64,000 nt of DNA from contig DASXZJ010000090.1 in the NCBI GenBank assembly GCA_036502025.1, forward strand, positions 1 through 64,000, in the 5' to 3' direction. This document shows positions 47,966 through 55,590 of the stretch, piece after piece. The translations under genes and the position numbers were made by a program. Position 1 is the stretch's first letter, and every line of letters starts with the position of its first letter. This DNA comes from Bog-473 sp036502025. GTDB taxonomy: Bacteria > Actinomycetota > Acidimicrobiia > Acidimicrobiales > RAAP-2. The notes below the pieces were generated by a model. It made no database searches. It had not been told where the DNA came from and saw only the letters and a program-made list of their open reading frames with translations.

Positions 47966-47971
47966 ATCGTA
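47966..47971 (-). promoter_or_regulatory. Candidate -10 element (TACGAT) for the ybjQ-hem operon
   Basis: Read on the minus strand, TACGAT lies 30 bases before ATG 47935. The transcript would start near 47958 and carry a short leader with the AAAGGA ribosome site. Confidence 0.45.
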
Positions 47972-48010
47972 GGCGGGCCTCGGCGTGTGCCCCCGTCGCT
48001 GGCCGCCGAG

Positions 48011-48016
48011 TAAGCT
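48011..48016 (+). promoter_or_regulatory. Candidate -10 element (TAAGCT) for the helicase gene
   Basis: TAAGCT in GTAAGCTGGAC, the same 11-base string as at 42120-42130. A transcript starting near 48023 would carry the strong GGGGGGAGAAAGGGG ribosome site before TTG 48057. The element lies back to back with the hem operon promoter. Confidence 0.4.
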
Positions 48017-48056
48017 GGACCGTTTCCCTGACGGGCGGGGGGAGAAAGGGGCGACG

Positions 48057-50441
48057 TTGCCGGAACATCCCGATCTGGAGGCTGAGCAGGAGTTCCTTAA
48101 CCGCGCCCACGATGGTCTCGACTTCATGCGCGGCGAGGCCCGCCAGATGCTCCAGGGCGTCCTGGACTTGGGGCGCGGCGGCACCTTCCAGTCCCGTACC
48201 GAGCGCGACATCGTCGTGCGGACCAGCCTGGCCCGCCTCGAGCAGCTGGACATCGGCGACCAGGCGCTGTACTTCGGCCGCATCGATCGCTTCCCCGAGC
48301 CGGGCACCGAACCCACTGACGGGAGCAACGGCCCGGCGCTCGGCGAGTCCTTCCACATCGGCCGCCTGGCCGTGTCGGGACCGGATCACGATCCGTTGGT
48401 GGTGGATTGGCGGGCGCCAGTGGCCGAGCCGTTCTACCGGGCCACCGGACTCGATCCGCAGGGGCTGGCCCGCCGCCGTCATCTGGCCGTGCGGGGCCGC
48501 ACGGTGCTCGGGTTAGAGGACGAGTACTTCGCCGACCCCAACCGGGCCCCCGGCGCGCCCGTGCTCGGCGTGTCCGACACCGGGCCGTCGACCAACGGAT
48601 CCGAGGGCGAGCGCCTGCTGTCCGAGGGCATGGTGCTCGGTGGTCCCGGCGCCCTGCTCTCGGCCCTGGGGCAGGCGCGGACGGGGCACATGGGCGACAT
48701 CATCGGCACCATCCAGCGCGAGCAGGACGAGATCATCCGTTCCCCCCTCACGGGCGTCCTGGTCGTCCAGGGCGGCCCCGGCACCGGCAAGACGGCCGTC
48801 GCCCTGCACCGGGCCGCCTACCTCCTCTACACCCACCGCTTCCCGCTCGAGCGCCAGGGCGTGCTGGTCGTCGGACCCAACCCGCTGTTCCTGCGCTACA
48901 TCGAGCAGGTGCTGCCCTCCCTCGGCGAAACGGGCGTCAGCCTCTCCACCGTGGCCGGGCTGGTCCCCGAGATCCGGGTGCGTGGGACCGACGATGCCGC
49001 CGTGGCCACACTCAAGGGCGACGTGCGCATGGTCCAGGTGCTGACCCGAGCCGTGCGGACCCGCCAGCGGCCCCTACGCCACGACCTCGAGGTGCCGTTC
49101 GGCGCCGGTGTGCTGCGCCTACGGGCCAAGACCACCGAGGACATCGTCGCCGCGGCGCGCCGGCGTCCCGGCACCCACAACGTGCGCCGCCGCTTCGTCG
49201 AGGCCAGCGTGCTCCGGGCCCTGTCGGACGACTACCGCGCCCGCTTCTCCCGCGGCGCCGAGACCGAGGAGGACGGCCCGAGCGCCGAGGAGCAGGCCGA
49301 CCTGGCCCAGCGGCTCCGCCGTACGCCGCCGGTGGCCGAGGCCCTCGATCGCATGTGGCCGCGCCTGTCCCCCCACGAGCTCATCCACGACCTCCTGGGC
49401 GCCCGGCCGCTGTTGGATGCCGCCGGCAAGGGCGTCCTCAAGGCTCAGGACGCGCAACGGCTCTACCGGCCCCGCAGCGCGTCACTCGACGCCGTGCCCT
49501 GGACCGTGGCCGACGCCGCCCTCATCGACGAGGCCCGCACCATCCTGGGGCCGCGGCGTGGCTCGGCTCGTCCGAACCGTCGACCGACTCGGGCCGAGGA
49601 GGGGACGGCTCAGGAGGGTGGGTTCTGGCCCCAGGGGCTCGCCTCCTCGCCGATGCCCACCTCCGGTGCGCCGCTGGGCCACGACGACGAGATCCGCTCC
49701 TTCGGGCACATCGTGGTCGACGAGGTGCAGGACCTCTCCCCGATGCAGCTGCGCATGCTCGGTCGCCGCTCCCTGTCGGGCTCGATGACCGTGGTGGGCG
49801 ACATCGCTCAGGCCACCGGACCCTGGGCCCCGCGCGACTGGGACGACGTGACGCGCCACCTGACTTCGAAGCGCCCGCCCCGGCTGGTCGAGCTCACCGT
49901 CAGCTACCGGACACCTGCCGAGGTGGTGGCGGTGGCTGCCCAAGTGCTGGCCGTGGCCGCCCCGTCGATCGCCCCGCCGCGACCGGTGCGCCAGTCGGGG
50001 AACATACCCCGTCTCATCCGGTCGTCCCGGGCCGGGCTGGCCGAGGCCGTGGCCCAGGCCACGCGGGAGGAGGTCGAGGCAGTGTCCCCGGGTCGGGTGG
50101 CCGTGCTCGGACCGGCGGTCCTGCTGCCTGAACTGGCTCGCGCCCTCGCCGAAGCCGGCCTGTACGCCATCGACCCACGCGATCCGCTGGGCGACGGCCT
50201 CGCCGCCGGGTTAGTGCTCCTCCCGGCCGACGAGACCAACGGGCTGGAGTTCGATGCCGTGGTGGTGGTCGAGCCGGCGATGGTCGCTGCGGTGGGCGGG
50301 GACTCGCTGGGCGAGGGCCCCCCGGTGGCCACGACACGCGGGCTGCGGACCCTCTATGTGGCCCTGACCAGGCCCACGCGGCGCCTGACCATCGTGCACG
50401 CCGACCGCCTCCCGGTCGAACTGGTGATCGCCCCCAACTGA
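48057..50441 (+). CDS. HelD-like superfamily 1 helicase (RNA polymerase recycling type)
   Basis: The protein has 794 residues. A helical N-terminal arm of about 60 residues (HPDLEAEQEFLNRAHDGLDF) precedes the HelD-type insert (VVDWRAPVAEPFYRAT). Walker A is GGPGTGKTAVALHRAAYLLY, Walker B VVDEVQDLSPMQLRML, motif III VVGDIAQATGPWA, motif V TNGLEFDAVVVVEP and motif VI LYVALTRPTRRLTI. HelD and HelR proteins remove RNA polymerase from stalled complexes and some protect against rifampicin; that role here is inferred from family. The start is TTG 48057 behind a very purine-rich ribosome site; an upstream start at 47985 would include the promoter and was not used. Confidence 0.85.
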   Translation: MPEHPDLEAEQEFLNRAHDGLDFMRGEARQMLQGVLDLGRGGTFQSRTERDIVVRTSLARLEQLDIGDQALYFGRIDRFPEPGTEPTDGSNGPALGESFHIGRLAVSGPDHDPLVVDWRAPVAEPFYRATGLDPQGLARRRHLAVRGRTVLGLEDEYFADPNRAPGAPVLGVSDTGPSTNGSEGERLLSEGMVLGGPGALLSALGQARTGHMGDIIGTIQREQDEIIRSPLTGVLVVQGGPGTGKTAVALHRAAYLLYTHRFPLERQGVLVVGPNPLFLRYIEQVLPSLGETGVSLSTVAGLVPEIRVRGTDDAAVATLKGDVRMVQVLTRAVRTRQRPLRHDLEVPFGAGVLRLRAKTTEDIVAAARRRPGTHNVRRRFVEASVLRALSDDYRARFSRGAETEEDGPSAEEQADLAQRLRRTPPVAEALDRMWPRLSPHELIHDLLGARPLLDAAGKGVLKAQDAQRLYRPRSASLDAVPWTVADAALIDEARTILGPRRGSARPNRRPTRAEEGTAQEGGFWPQGLASSPMPTSGAPLGHDDEIRSFGHIVVDEVQDLSPMQLRMLGRRSLSGSMTVVGDIAQATGPWAPRDWDDVTRHLTSKRPPRLVELTVSYRTPAEVVAVAAQVLAVAAPSIAPPRPVRQSGNIPRLIRSSRAGLAEAVAQATREEVEAVSPGRVAVLGPAVLLPELARALAEAGLYAIDPRDPLGDGLAAGLVLLPADETNGLEFDAVVVVEPAMVAAVGGDSLGEGPPVATTRGLRTLYVALTRPTRRLTIVHADRLPVELVIAPN

Positions 50442-50453
50442 CACCTTTGTCAC

Positions 50454-50478
50454 GAACGGGTCGAACGGCGACCCGTTC
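50454..50478. repeat. Perfect 10-base inverted repeat between the helicase and ctaE genes
   Basis: GAACGGGTCG (50454-50463) and CGACCCGTTC (50469-50478) are exact inverted copies with a five-base spacer. The element lies 13 bases after the helicase stop and 35 bases before the candidate ctaE -10. There is no T-run, so an operator for the oxidase operon is at least as likely as a terminator. Confidence 0.6.
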
Positions 50479-50512
50479 ACCTGCTTGTTGGCGCTGGGAG
50501 GGGCCGGTCGAC

Positions 50513-50518
50513 TAGAAA
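50513..50518 (+). promoter_or_regulatory. Candidate -10 element (TAGAAA) for ctaE
   Basis: TAGAAA ends seven bases before GTG 50526, the leaderless spacing seen elsewhere, though the last base departs from the TANNNT pattern. The inverted repeat at 50454-50478 would lie around -50 to -70. Confidence 0.35.
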
Positions 50519-50525
50519 TTGCCCT

Positions 50526-51131
50526 GTGACCCAGGCTGTTTCGGTCGAGCATCCCGCGCCACAGGGCAAGATCGTCCACGATCGACCCCCGATGCTGGCC
50601 ATCGGCGTGATGATCTGGCTCGGCTCCGAGCTCATGTTCTTCAGCGGCCTGTTCGCGGCCTTCTTCACCATCCGCGCCAACGCCCCGGGAGGGGTGTGGC
50701 CGCCGGTGGGCACCCACCTCGACACCATCCGGGGCGCCATCTTCACCCTCGTGCTGGTGTCCTCCAGCTTCACCATGCAGTACGCCGTGAACCGGGCCGA
50801 ATGGCGGGACCGCAAGTCCGCCCGCCGGTTCATCGTCTTCACCCTGATCCTCGGAACGGCCTTCCTGGCCAACCAGGCCACCGAGTGGCTGTTCCTCACC
50901 ACGCGCTGGTACACCAACTCCTACGGCTCGCTCTTCTTCATCATGACGGGCCTCCACGGGCTCCATGTGTTCCTCGGCTTGGTGGCCATGATCTTCCTGC
51001 TGGGGCGGATGAAGGGTGACGTGGGTGGTGACCCCGGCGAGCTGGCCGCCATCCAGGGCGTCAGCTACTACTGGCACTTCGTCGACATCGTCTGGATCGG
51101 ACTCTTCAGTTGCCTCTTCTTCCTCAAATAG
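50526..51131 (+). CDS. ctaE: Cytochrome c oxidase subunit III
   Basis: Subunit III of the aa3 oxidase, 201 residues with five helices, the short actinobacterial form. WLGSELMFFSGLFAAFFTIR at the first helix, FLANQATEWLFL with the conserved Glu, MTGLHGLHVFLGLVAM and YYWHFVDIVWIGLF are family signatures. The gene leads the ctaE-qcrCAB operon, as in mycobacteria. The start is GTG 50526; the gap to qcrC is two bases. Confidence 0.96.
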   Translation: MTQAVSVEHPAPQGKIVHDRPPMLAIGVMIWLGSELMFFSGLFAAFFTIRANAPGGVWPPVGTHLDTIRGAIFTLVLVSSSFTMQYAVNRAEWRDRKSARRFIVFTLILGTAFLANQATEWLFLTTRWYTNSYGSLFFIMTGLHGLHVFLGLVAMIFLLGRMKGDVGGDPGELAAIQGVSYYWHFVDIVWIGLFSCLFFLK

Positions 51132-51133
51132 GC

Positions 51134-52129
51134 ATGGTGGACTCCCCCTCACCCGCGCCGCGCCGGTTCCGGGCCCAGTTCGTCCTACCCGGCAGCCTGC
51201 TGGCCATCGCCACCCTCGGCACCCTCTCCCTCTTTCTCCCCGGCGCCAACGCCGGCGCGCAGTCCAAGGCGTCGCAGGTGTCGACCACCGGGGGCTCGCC
51301 GACGAGCCACACCACGAAGGCCTGCGGCACGGTCAACCTCAAGGGCGTCAGCCCGGTTCACAACACCGGCGACCCGTTCAACAGCAGCACGCTCAAGTGC
51401 AAGGGCGGTCAGGTGGAGCAGTACGGCGACAACGCCATCACCTACGCCAATCCGTCGTCGGCGTACGCGGCGGCCGGCAAGCTGCTCTTCGACCAGACCT
51501 GCTCGAGTTGCCATGGCAGCCAGGCGAACGGGGTCGGGCCCACCGGGCAGGCCACCATCGGCCCGAACCTCCAAGGCGTCGGCACCGCCACCGTCGACTT
51601 CTGGGTGTCGACCGGCCGCATGCCGGCGGCGGACATCAAGGCGGTGGAGGCCGAGCGCAAGCCCCCTCGCTACAACGACAAGCAGGCTCTTGAGATCGCG
51701 GCCTACATCAACACGTTGGACCCCTCGGTGCCGGCCGTGCCGACCCCGAACCTCAAGGGCGCCAACCTCTCGGTGGGTTCGGACCTCTTCTCGTTGAACT
51801 GCGCCGCCTGCCACACCATCACCGGAGCCGGTGACGCCCTGGCCTTCGGCACGAACGCGCCGACGATCCAGAACCGCTCGGTCACCCCCCAGCAGGTGGC
51901 CGAGGCGATGCGCATCGGCCCGGCCAACATGCCGAGATTCTCGGGCAACCTCACCGACGCCCAGGTGCGCGACGTGGTGGCCTACGTGACGACGAGGATT
52001 CAGCACCCGGCCAACCCTGGCGGGGCCGGTCTCGGCGGCGTCGGGCCGGTGGCCGAGGGCTTCGTCGCCCTTCTCCTCGGGGTCGGTGGCCTGGCCCTCA
52101 TCTGCTTCTGGATCGGAGAGCGCTCATGA
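51134..52129 (+). CDS. qcrC: Cytochrome bc1 complex diheme cytochrome c subunit
   Basis: Carries electrons from the Rieske protein to the oxidase without a soluble cytochrome c. The protein has 331 residues: an N-terminal anchor (about 17-38), two class I heme domains with CSSCH (C123, C126, H127) and CAACH (C223, C226, H227), and a C-terminal membrane helix (about 306-327). Methionine ligands are probably in GRMPA and NMPRF. Residues 41-108 form an extra segment with C64 and C89 not seen in the mycobacterial protein as I recall it. ATG 51134; it overlaps qcrA by four bases. Confidence 0.95.
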   Translation: MVDSPSPAPRRFRAQFVLPGSLLAIATLGTLSLFLPGANAGAQSKASQVSTTGGSPTSHTTKACGTVNLKGVSPVHNTGDPFNSSTLKCKGGQVEQYGDNAITYANPSSAYAAAGKLLFDQTCSSCHGSQANGVGPTGQATIGPNLQGVGTATVDFWVSTGRMPAADIKAVEAERKPPRYNDKQALEIAAYINTLDPSVPAVPTPNLKGANLSVGSDLFSLNCAACHTITGAGDALAFGTNAPTIQNRSVTPQQVAEAMRIGPANMPRFSGNLTDAQVRDVVAYVTTRIQHPANPGGAGLGGVGPVAEGFVALLLGVGGLALICFWIGERS

Positions 52130-53076
52130 GCGACACCGACCACGAGCCGTCACGCACCCGGGTGCCGATGCCGATCGCCACCCTCAACGATCCCCACCTG
52201 GGCGACGCCGCCCGGAATCCCGAGCGGGTGCAGAACATCATCGCGGTCGTCTTCGTGCTGGCCATCGTCATGCTGGCCGGCTTCGGTGCCGCCTACTGGC
52301 AGAACTGGAACCCCTGGATCCTGGGCGGGACCATGGGTGCCGGGTTGTTCCTGCTCGGCTTCGGCATGACGGCGTGGGGCAAGTACCTCATGCCGCAGGG
52401 GCCGTTCGTCGAGGAGCGCCACGTCCTGGCCGGCACCGACGCCGAGCGGGAGTCCATGGCGGCGGCCCTGGTCGAGCGCTCGACCGTCGTGGTCAAGCGC
52501 CGCCGGATGCTCGGTGGTCTCTTCGCCGTGGGCTCGGGCATCTTCGGGATCGTGGCCATCTTCCCCCTGTTGCGTTCGCTCGGCCCGGTGCCGGGCACCT
52601 CCTTCGAGAAGACGGATTGGCGGAAGGGCTCCATCCTCGTCGACTCCAACGGACGGGCGGTACACAAGGACACCCTGGTGAGCGGTGGCATCATGACCGT
52701 CTTCCCCCGCGGTCACCAGAACAACATCCAGGCGCAGTCCATGGATCAGACCGTGCTCATCCGGGTGGGTGACGTGGGCTTCACGACGATGAAGGGCCGG
52801 GAGACCTGGGCGCCCGAGGGTTACGTGGCCTACTCAAAGATGTGCACCCATCTCGGGTGCCCGGTCGGCCTCTACGAGCAGGAGCTCGAACTGCTGGTGT
52901 GCCCCTGCCACCAGTCGATGTTCAACGTGCGCAACGGAGCCGTCCCGCAGTTCGGTCCCGCCCCCCGCCCGCTGCCCCAGCTCCCGCTCGCCTTCAATTC
53001 GGATGGCTACCTGATGGCCCAGGCGGGCTATGACGAGGCGGTCGGTCCCGGCTTCTGGGAACGGAACACCACATGA
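52126..53076 (+). CDS. qcrA: Cytochrome bc1 complex Rieske iron-sulfur subunit
   Basis: Transfers electrons from quinol to QcrC. The protein has 316 residues and three membrane helices (about 42-60, 67-85 and 137-155), as in actinobacterial QcrA. The Rieske [2Fe-2S] ligands are in CTHLGC and CPCHQS (two Cys and two His), and the two outer cysteines can form the usual disulfide. PAPRPLPQLPL closes the domain. It is shorter than the roughly 400-residue mycobacterial form. ATGA overlaps join it to qcrC and qcrB. Confidence 0.95.
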   Translation: MSDTDHEPSRTRVPMPIATLNDPHLGDAARNPERVQNIIAVVFVLAIVMLAGFGAAYWQNWNPWILGGTMGAGLFLLGFGMTAWGKYLMPQGPFVEERHVLAGTDAERESMAAALVERSTVVVKRRRMLGGLFAVGSGIFGIVAIFPLLRSLGPVPGTSFEKTDWRKGSILVDSNGRAVHKDTLVSGGIMTVFPRGHQNNIQAQSMDQTVLIRVGDVGFTTMKGRETWAPEGYVAYSKMCTHLGCPVGLYEQELELLVCPCHQSMFNVRNGAVPQFGPAPRPLPQLPLAFNSDGYLMAQAGYDEAVGPGFWERNTT

Positions 53077-54644
53077 GTACGACGGCGGCGACCGCCCGGA
53101 CCAAGCGGAACTCCAAAGCGGCCCTCGGGCCCTACGGGCGCGTCGGCAACATCGTCAACGAGCTCGATGACCGAATCGGCGTGGCCAAGGGCGGCCGGGT
53201 CTTCCTGGACAAGATCTTCCCGGACCACTGGTCGTTCATGCTCGGCGAGATCTCGCTGTACTCGTTCCTCGTCCTGATCGCCACCGGGATCTTCCTGGCC
53301 CTCTACTACGTGCCCTCGGCCACCGAGGTCCTGTACCACGGCTCCTATGCGCCGCTCAAGGGACAGCATGTGTCCGAGGCCTACCAGTCCACCATGAACA
53401 TCTCCTTCGGAGTCCGGGGCGGACTGATGGTGCGCCAGATGCACCACTGGGCGGCCGACATCTTCACCGGGTCGATCATCGTCCACATGGCCCGCATCTT
53501 CTTCACCGGCGCGTTCCGCAAGCCGCGCGAGCTCAACTACACCGTCGGCATCATCATGTTGATCATCGCCATCTTCGAGGGGTTCATCGGCTACTCGATG
53601 CCCGACGACCTGATCTCTGGCACCGGTCTCCGCATCGGGTACTCCATCGTGGAGTCCATACCGCTGGCCGGTAGCTACCTGGCCTCGTTCATCTGGGGAG
53701 GCACCTTCCCGGGGAACGCCGTCTTACCCCGCTTCTACATCATCCACGTCCTGATATTCCCACTCATACTGTTCGCGCTCATCGGACTCCACCTGACCTT
53801 GCTGGTGCGCCAGAAGCACACGCAGTTCAAGGGGGAGGGGCGCACGGAGAACAATGTGGTCGGGTCGCCGATGTTCCCGACCTTCATGGCCAAGACGACC
53901 GGGTTCCTCTTCATGGTGGCCGCCGCCTCGGCCCTCCTGGGCGCGTTCGCCCAGATCAACCCGATCTGGCAGTTCGGCTCCTATCTGCCGTACAAGATCT
54001 CCTACGCGGTCCAACCGGACTGGTACATGGGTTGGACCGATGGGGCGTTGCGCATCATGCCGGCCTGGGAGTTCACCGCCTTCGGCCATACCATCCCGCT
54101 GGAGGTCTTCCTGCCGGCGGTCATCTTCCCGGGCCTGGTGTTCAATATCGCCTTGCTCTGGCCGGCCATCGAACGCCGTTTCACCGGGGACCACGCGCTG
54201 CACAACCTGTTGGACCGGCCGCGGGACCGGCCCAAGCGCACCGCGTTCGGCGCGGCCTTCTTCGCCATGCTCTTTACCGTGTTCGGTGCCAGCTCGACCG
54301 ACGTCCTGGCCAACTACTTCCACCTGTCGCTGAACCTGGTGCTCTGGTCCTTCCGCATTCTGTTCTTCGTCGTGCCCATCGTCGTGGGCTTCGTGACGTA
54401 CCGGATCTGCCTGGAGCTGCAAGGGGTGCAGGGTGGCGGGAAGCGCAAGCGTGCGGTCATCGTGCGTCGGTCCGACGAGGGCGAGTACTCGACCGTGACG
54501 GCCGAGCCCCGGCCCGACGACGAGCACACCGAGCTGCACCCGACGCCGGTGCCCGATCGCATCGACATCGAGCCGCTGGTGGCCGGGCCGGTGCTCGGGA
54601 ACGGCGAGAGCTCGCCGACCGGCGCCCGCCAGGTCACCCGCTGA
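53073..54644 (+). CDS. qcrB: Cytochrome bc1 complex cytochrome b subunit
   Basis: The membrane core of complex III, 523 residues, unsplit. HHWAADIFTGSIIVHMARIF holds the second pair of heme histidines; GGLMVRQMHH and FIGYSMPDDLISGTGLRI line the quinol site. PDWYMGWTDG is the actinobacterial version of the PEWY loop, with Asp for Glu. The C-terminal 100 residues after the last helix are a cytosolic tail. Start ATG 53073 overlaps qcrA; its stop overlaps the next gene by four bases. Confidence 0.96.
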   Translation: MSTTAATARTKRNSKAALGPYGRVGNIVNELDDRIGVAKGGRVFLDKIFPDHWSFMLGEISLYSFLVLIATGIFLALYYVPSATEVLYHGSYAPLKGQHVSEAYQSTMNISFGVRGGLMVRQMHHWAADIFTGSIIVHMARIFFTGAFRKPRELNYTVGIIMLIIAIFEGFIGYSMPDDLISGTGLRIGYSIVESIPLAGSYLASFIWGGTFPGNAVLPRFYIIHVLIFPLILFALIGLHLTLLVRQKHTQFKGEGRTENNVVGSPMFPTFMAKTTGFLFMVAAASALLGAFAQINPIWQFGSYLPYKISYAVQPDWYMGWTDGALRIMPAWEFTAFGHTIPLEVFLPAVIFPGLVFNIALLWPAIERRFTGDHALHNLLDRPRDRPKRTAFGAAFFAMLFTVFGASSTDVLANYFHLSLNLVLWSFRILFFVVPIVVGFVTYRICLELQGVQGGGKRKRAVIVRRSDEGEYSTVTAEPRPDDEHTELHPTPVPDRIDIEPLVAGPVLGNGESSPTGARQVTR

Positions 54645-55558
54645 CCGTCGCGCCAGAGCGCCGTTCCGCCCGAGCCACCGCGCGCGACCTCTGGGTCGCC
54701 ACCGAGACCGTCCACGCCGTCGCCTACTTCGCGCCGGCCTGCCAGAAGATGGAGGGCCTGAAGGGCTTCTGGGCCACCTACTTCACCGCCCGGGCGGCCC
54801 CGCTGGGCCGGGTCGGGGCCGGACCGGTGGCCGCCGCCTTCTACAACTTCCACCCCGCCATGGTCGAACGGGCGGTTCCGGCGTGTTGGGACGCCCTCGA
54901 CCCAGTCGAGGTCACGGTCCGGCGGGCCACGGCGGCGTCGGAGGCGTTGCGCGCCGCCTGCTCCGACGAGGCTCTGGGGGAGCTCGTGGCTGCGCTGCCC
55001 GAGCTGCGCGCCGCCGCCGGGCCCTGCACCAGCCCGGGTCGCGTGCTGGGTAGTGCCAACAGTGCCCTCTGGGCGTCGATCGCCGGTCGTGTCGAGCAAC
55101 GGGGCGGTACGGGCCCGCCCGGCGAGGTGGCCGAGGCCTGGCAGGCCTGCACGGCCCTGCGGGAGCACCGGGGTGACGGCCACGTCGCCGCACTGGTAGC
55201 CCACCGGATCAGCGGACTCGGGGCGCACCTGCTGGCGGCCGGCGTGGCCGGGGTGCCCGCCGATCTCCTGCGCGACAACCGCGGCTGGAGCGCGGCGCGG
55301 TGGGACGAGGACCTGGCGGCCATGGCGGACCGGGGCCTGCTGGAGCCCGACGGGCGGGCGACGGTCGCCGGCCGCGCCCTCCATGACTCCATCGAAACGA
55401 TGACCGACGTCCTGGCCGAGCCGGCCTACGCCGAGTTGAGCGACCGGGAAGTCAACCGTCTGTACGGGGCGGTGCGGGCCTGCGCCGAGCAGGTTCAGGC
55501 GGCCGGATTGATCCCCTTCCCCAACCCCATGGGATTGCCTGCGTTGCAGGCGCCGTAA
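54641..55558 (+). CDS. SCO6745-like protein
   Basis: The protein has 305 residues. It begins with a helical domain, ATETVHAVAYFAPACQKMEG and AAFYNFHPAMVERAVPACWD, that I recognise from the SCO6745 family, and ends in a winged-helix-like part (WDEDLAAMADRGLLEPDGRATVAG). The function is unknown; relatives occur in antibiotic clusters and near redox genes. No ATG, GTG or TTG is available near the 5' end in frame. The likely start is CTG 54641, whose last two bases begin the qcrB TGA (CTGA overlap), with AGGTCA as ribosome site. If so, it is the last gene of the ctaE-qcrCAB operon. Confidence 0.7.
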   Translation: MTVAPERRSARATARDLWVATETVHAVAYFAPACQKMEGLKGFWATYFTARAAPLGRVGAGPVAAAFYNFHPAMVERAVPACWDALDPVEVTVRRATAASEALRAACSDEALGELVAALPELRAAAGPCTSPGRVLGSANSALWASIAGRVEQRGGTGPPGEVAEAWQACTALREHRGDGHVAALVAHRISGLGAHLLAAGVAGVPADLLRDNRGWSAARWDEDLAAMADRGLLEPDGRATVAGRALHDSIETMTDVLAEPAYAELSDREVNRLYGAVRACAEQVQAAGLIPFPNPMGLPALQAP

Positions 55559-55577
55559 GTTCGACCCGCAGAGTCCG

Positions 55578-55583
55578 TAGATT
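55578..55583 (+). promoter_or_regulatory. Candidate -10 element (TAGATT) for the metallopeptidase gene
   Basis: TAGATT ends seven bases before GTG 55591; no ribosome site is present, consistent with leaderless translation. Confidence 0.45.
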
Positions 55584-55590
55584 CTCCACC

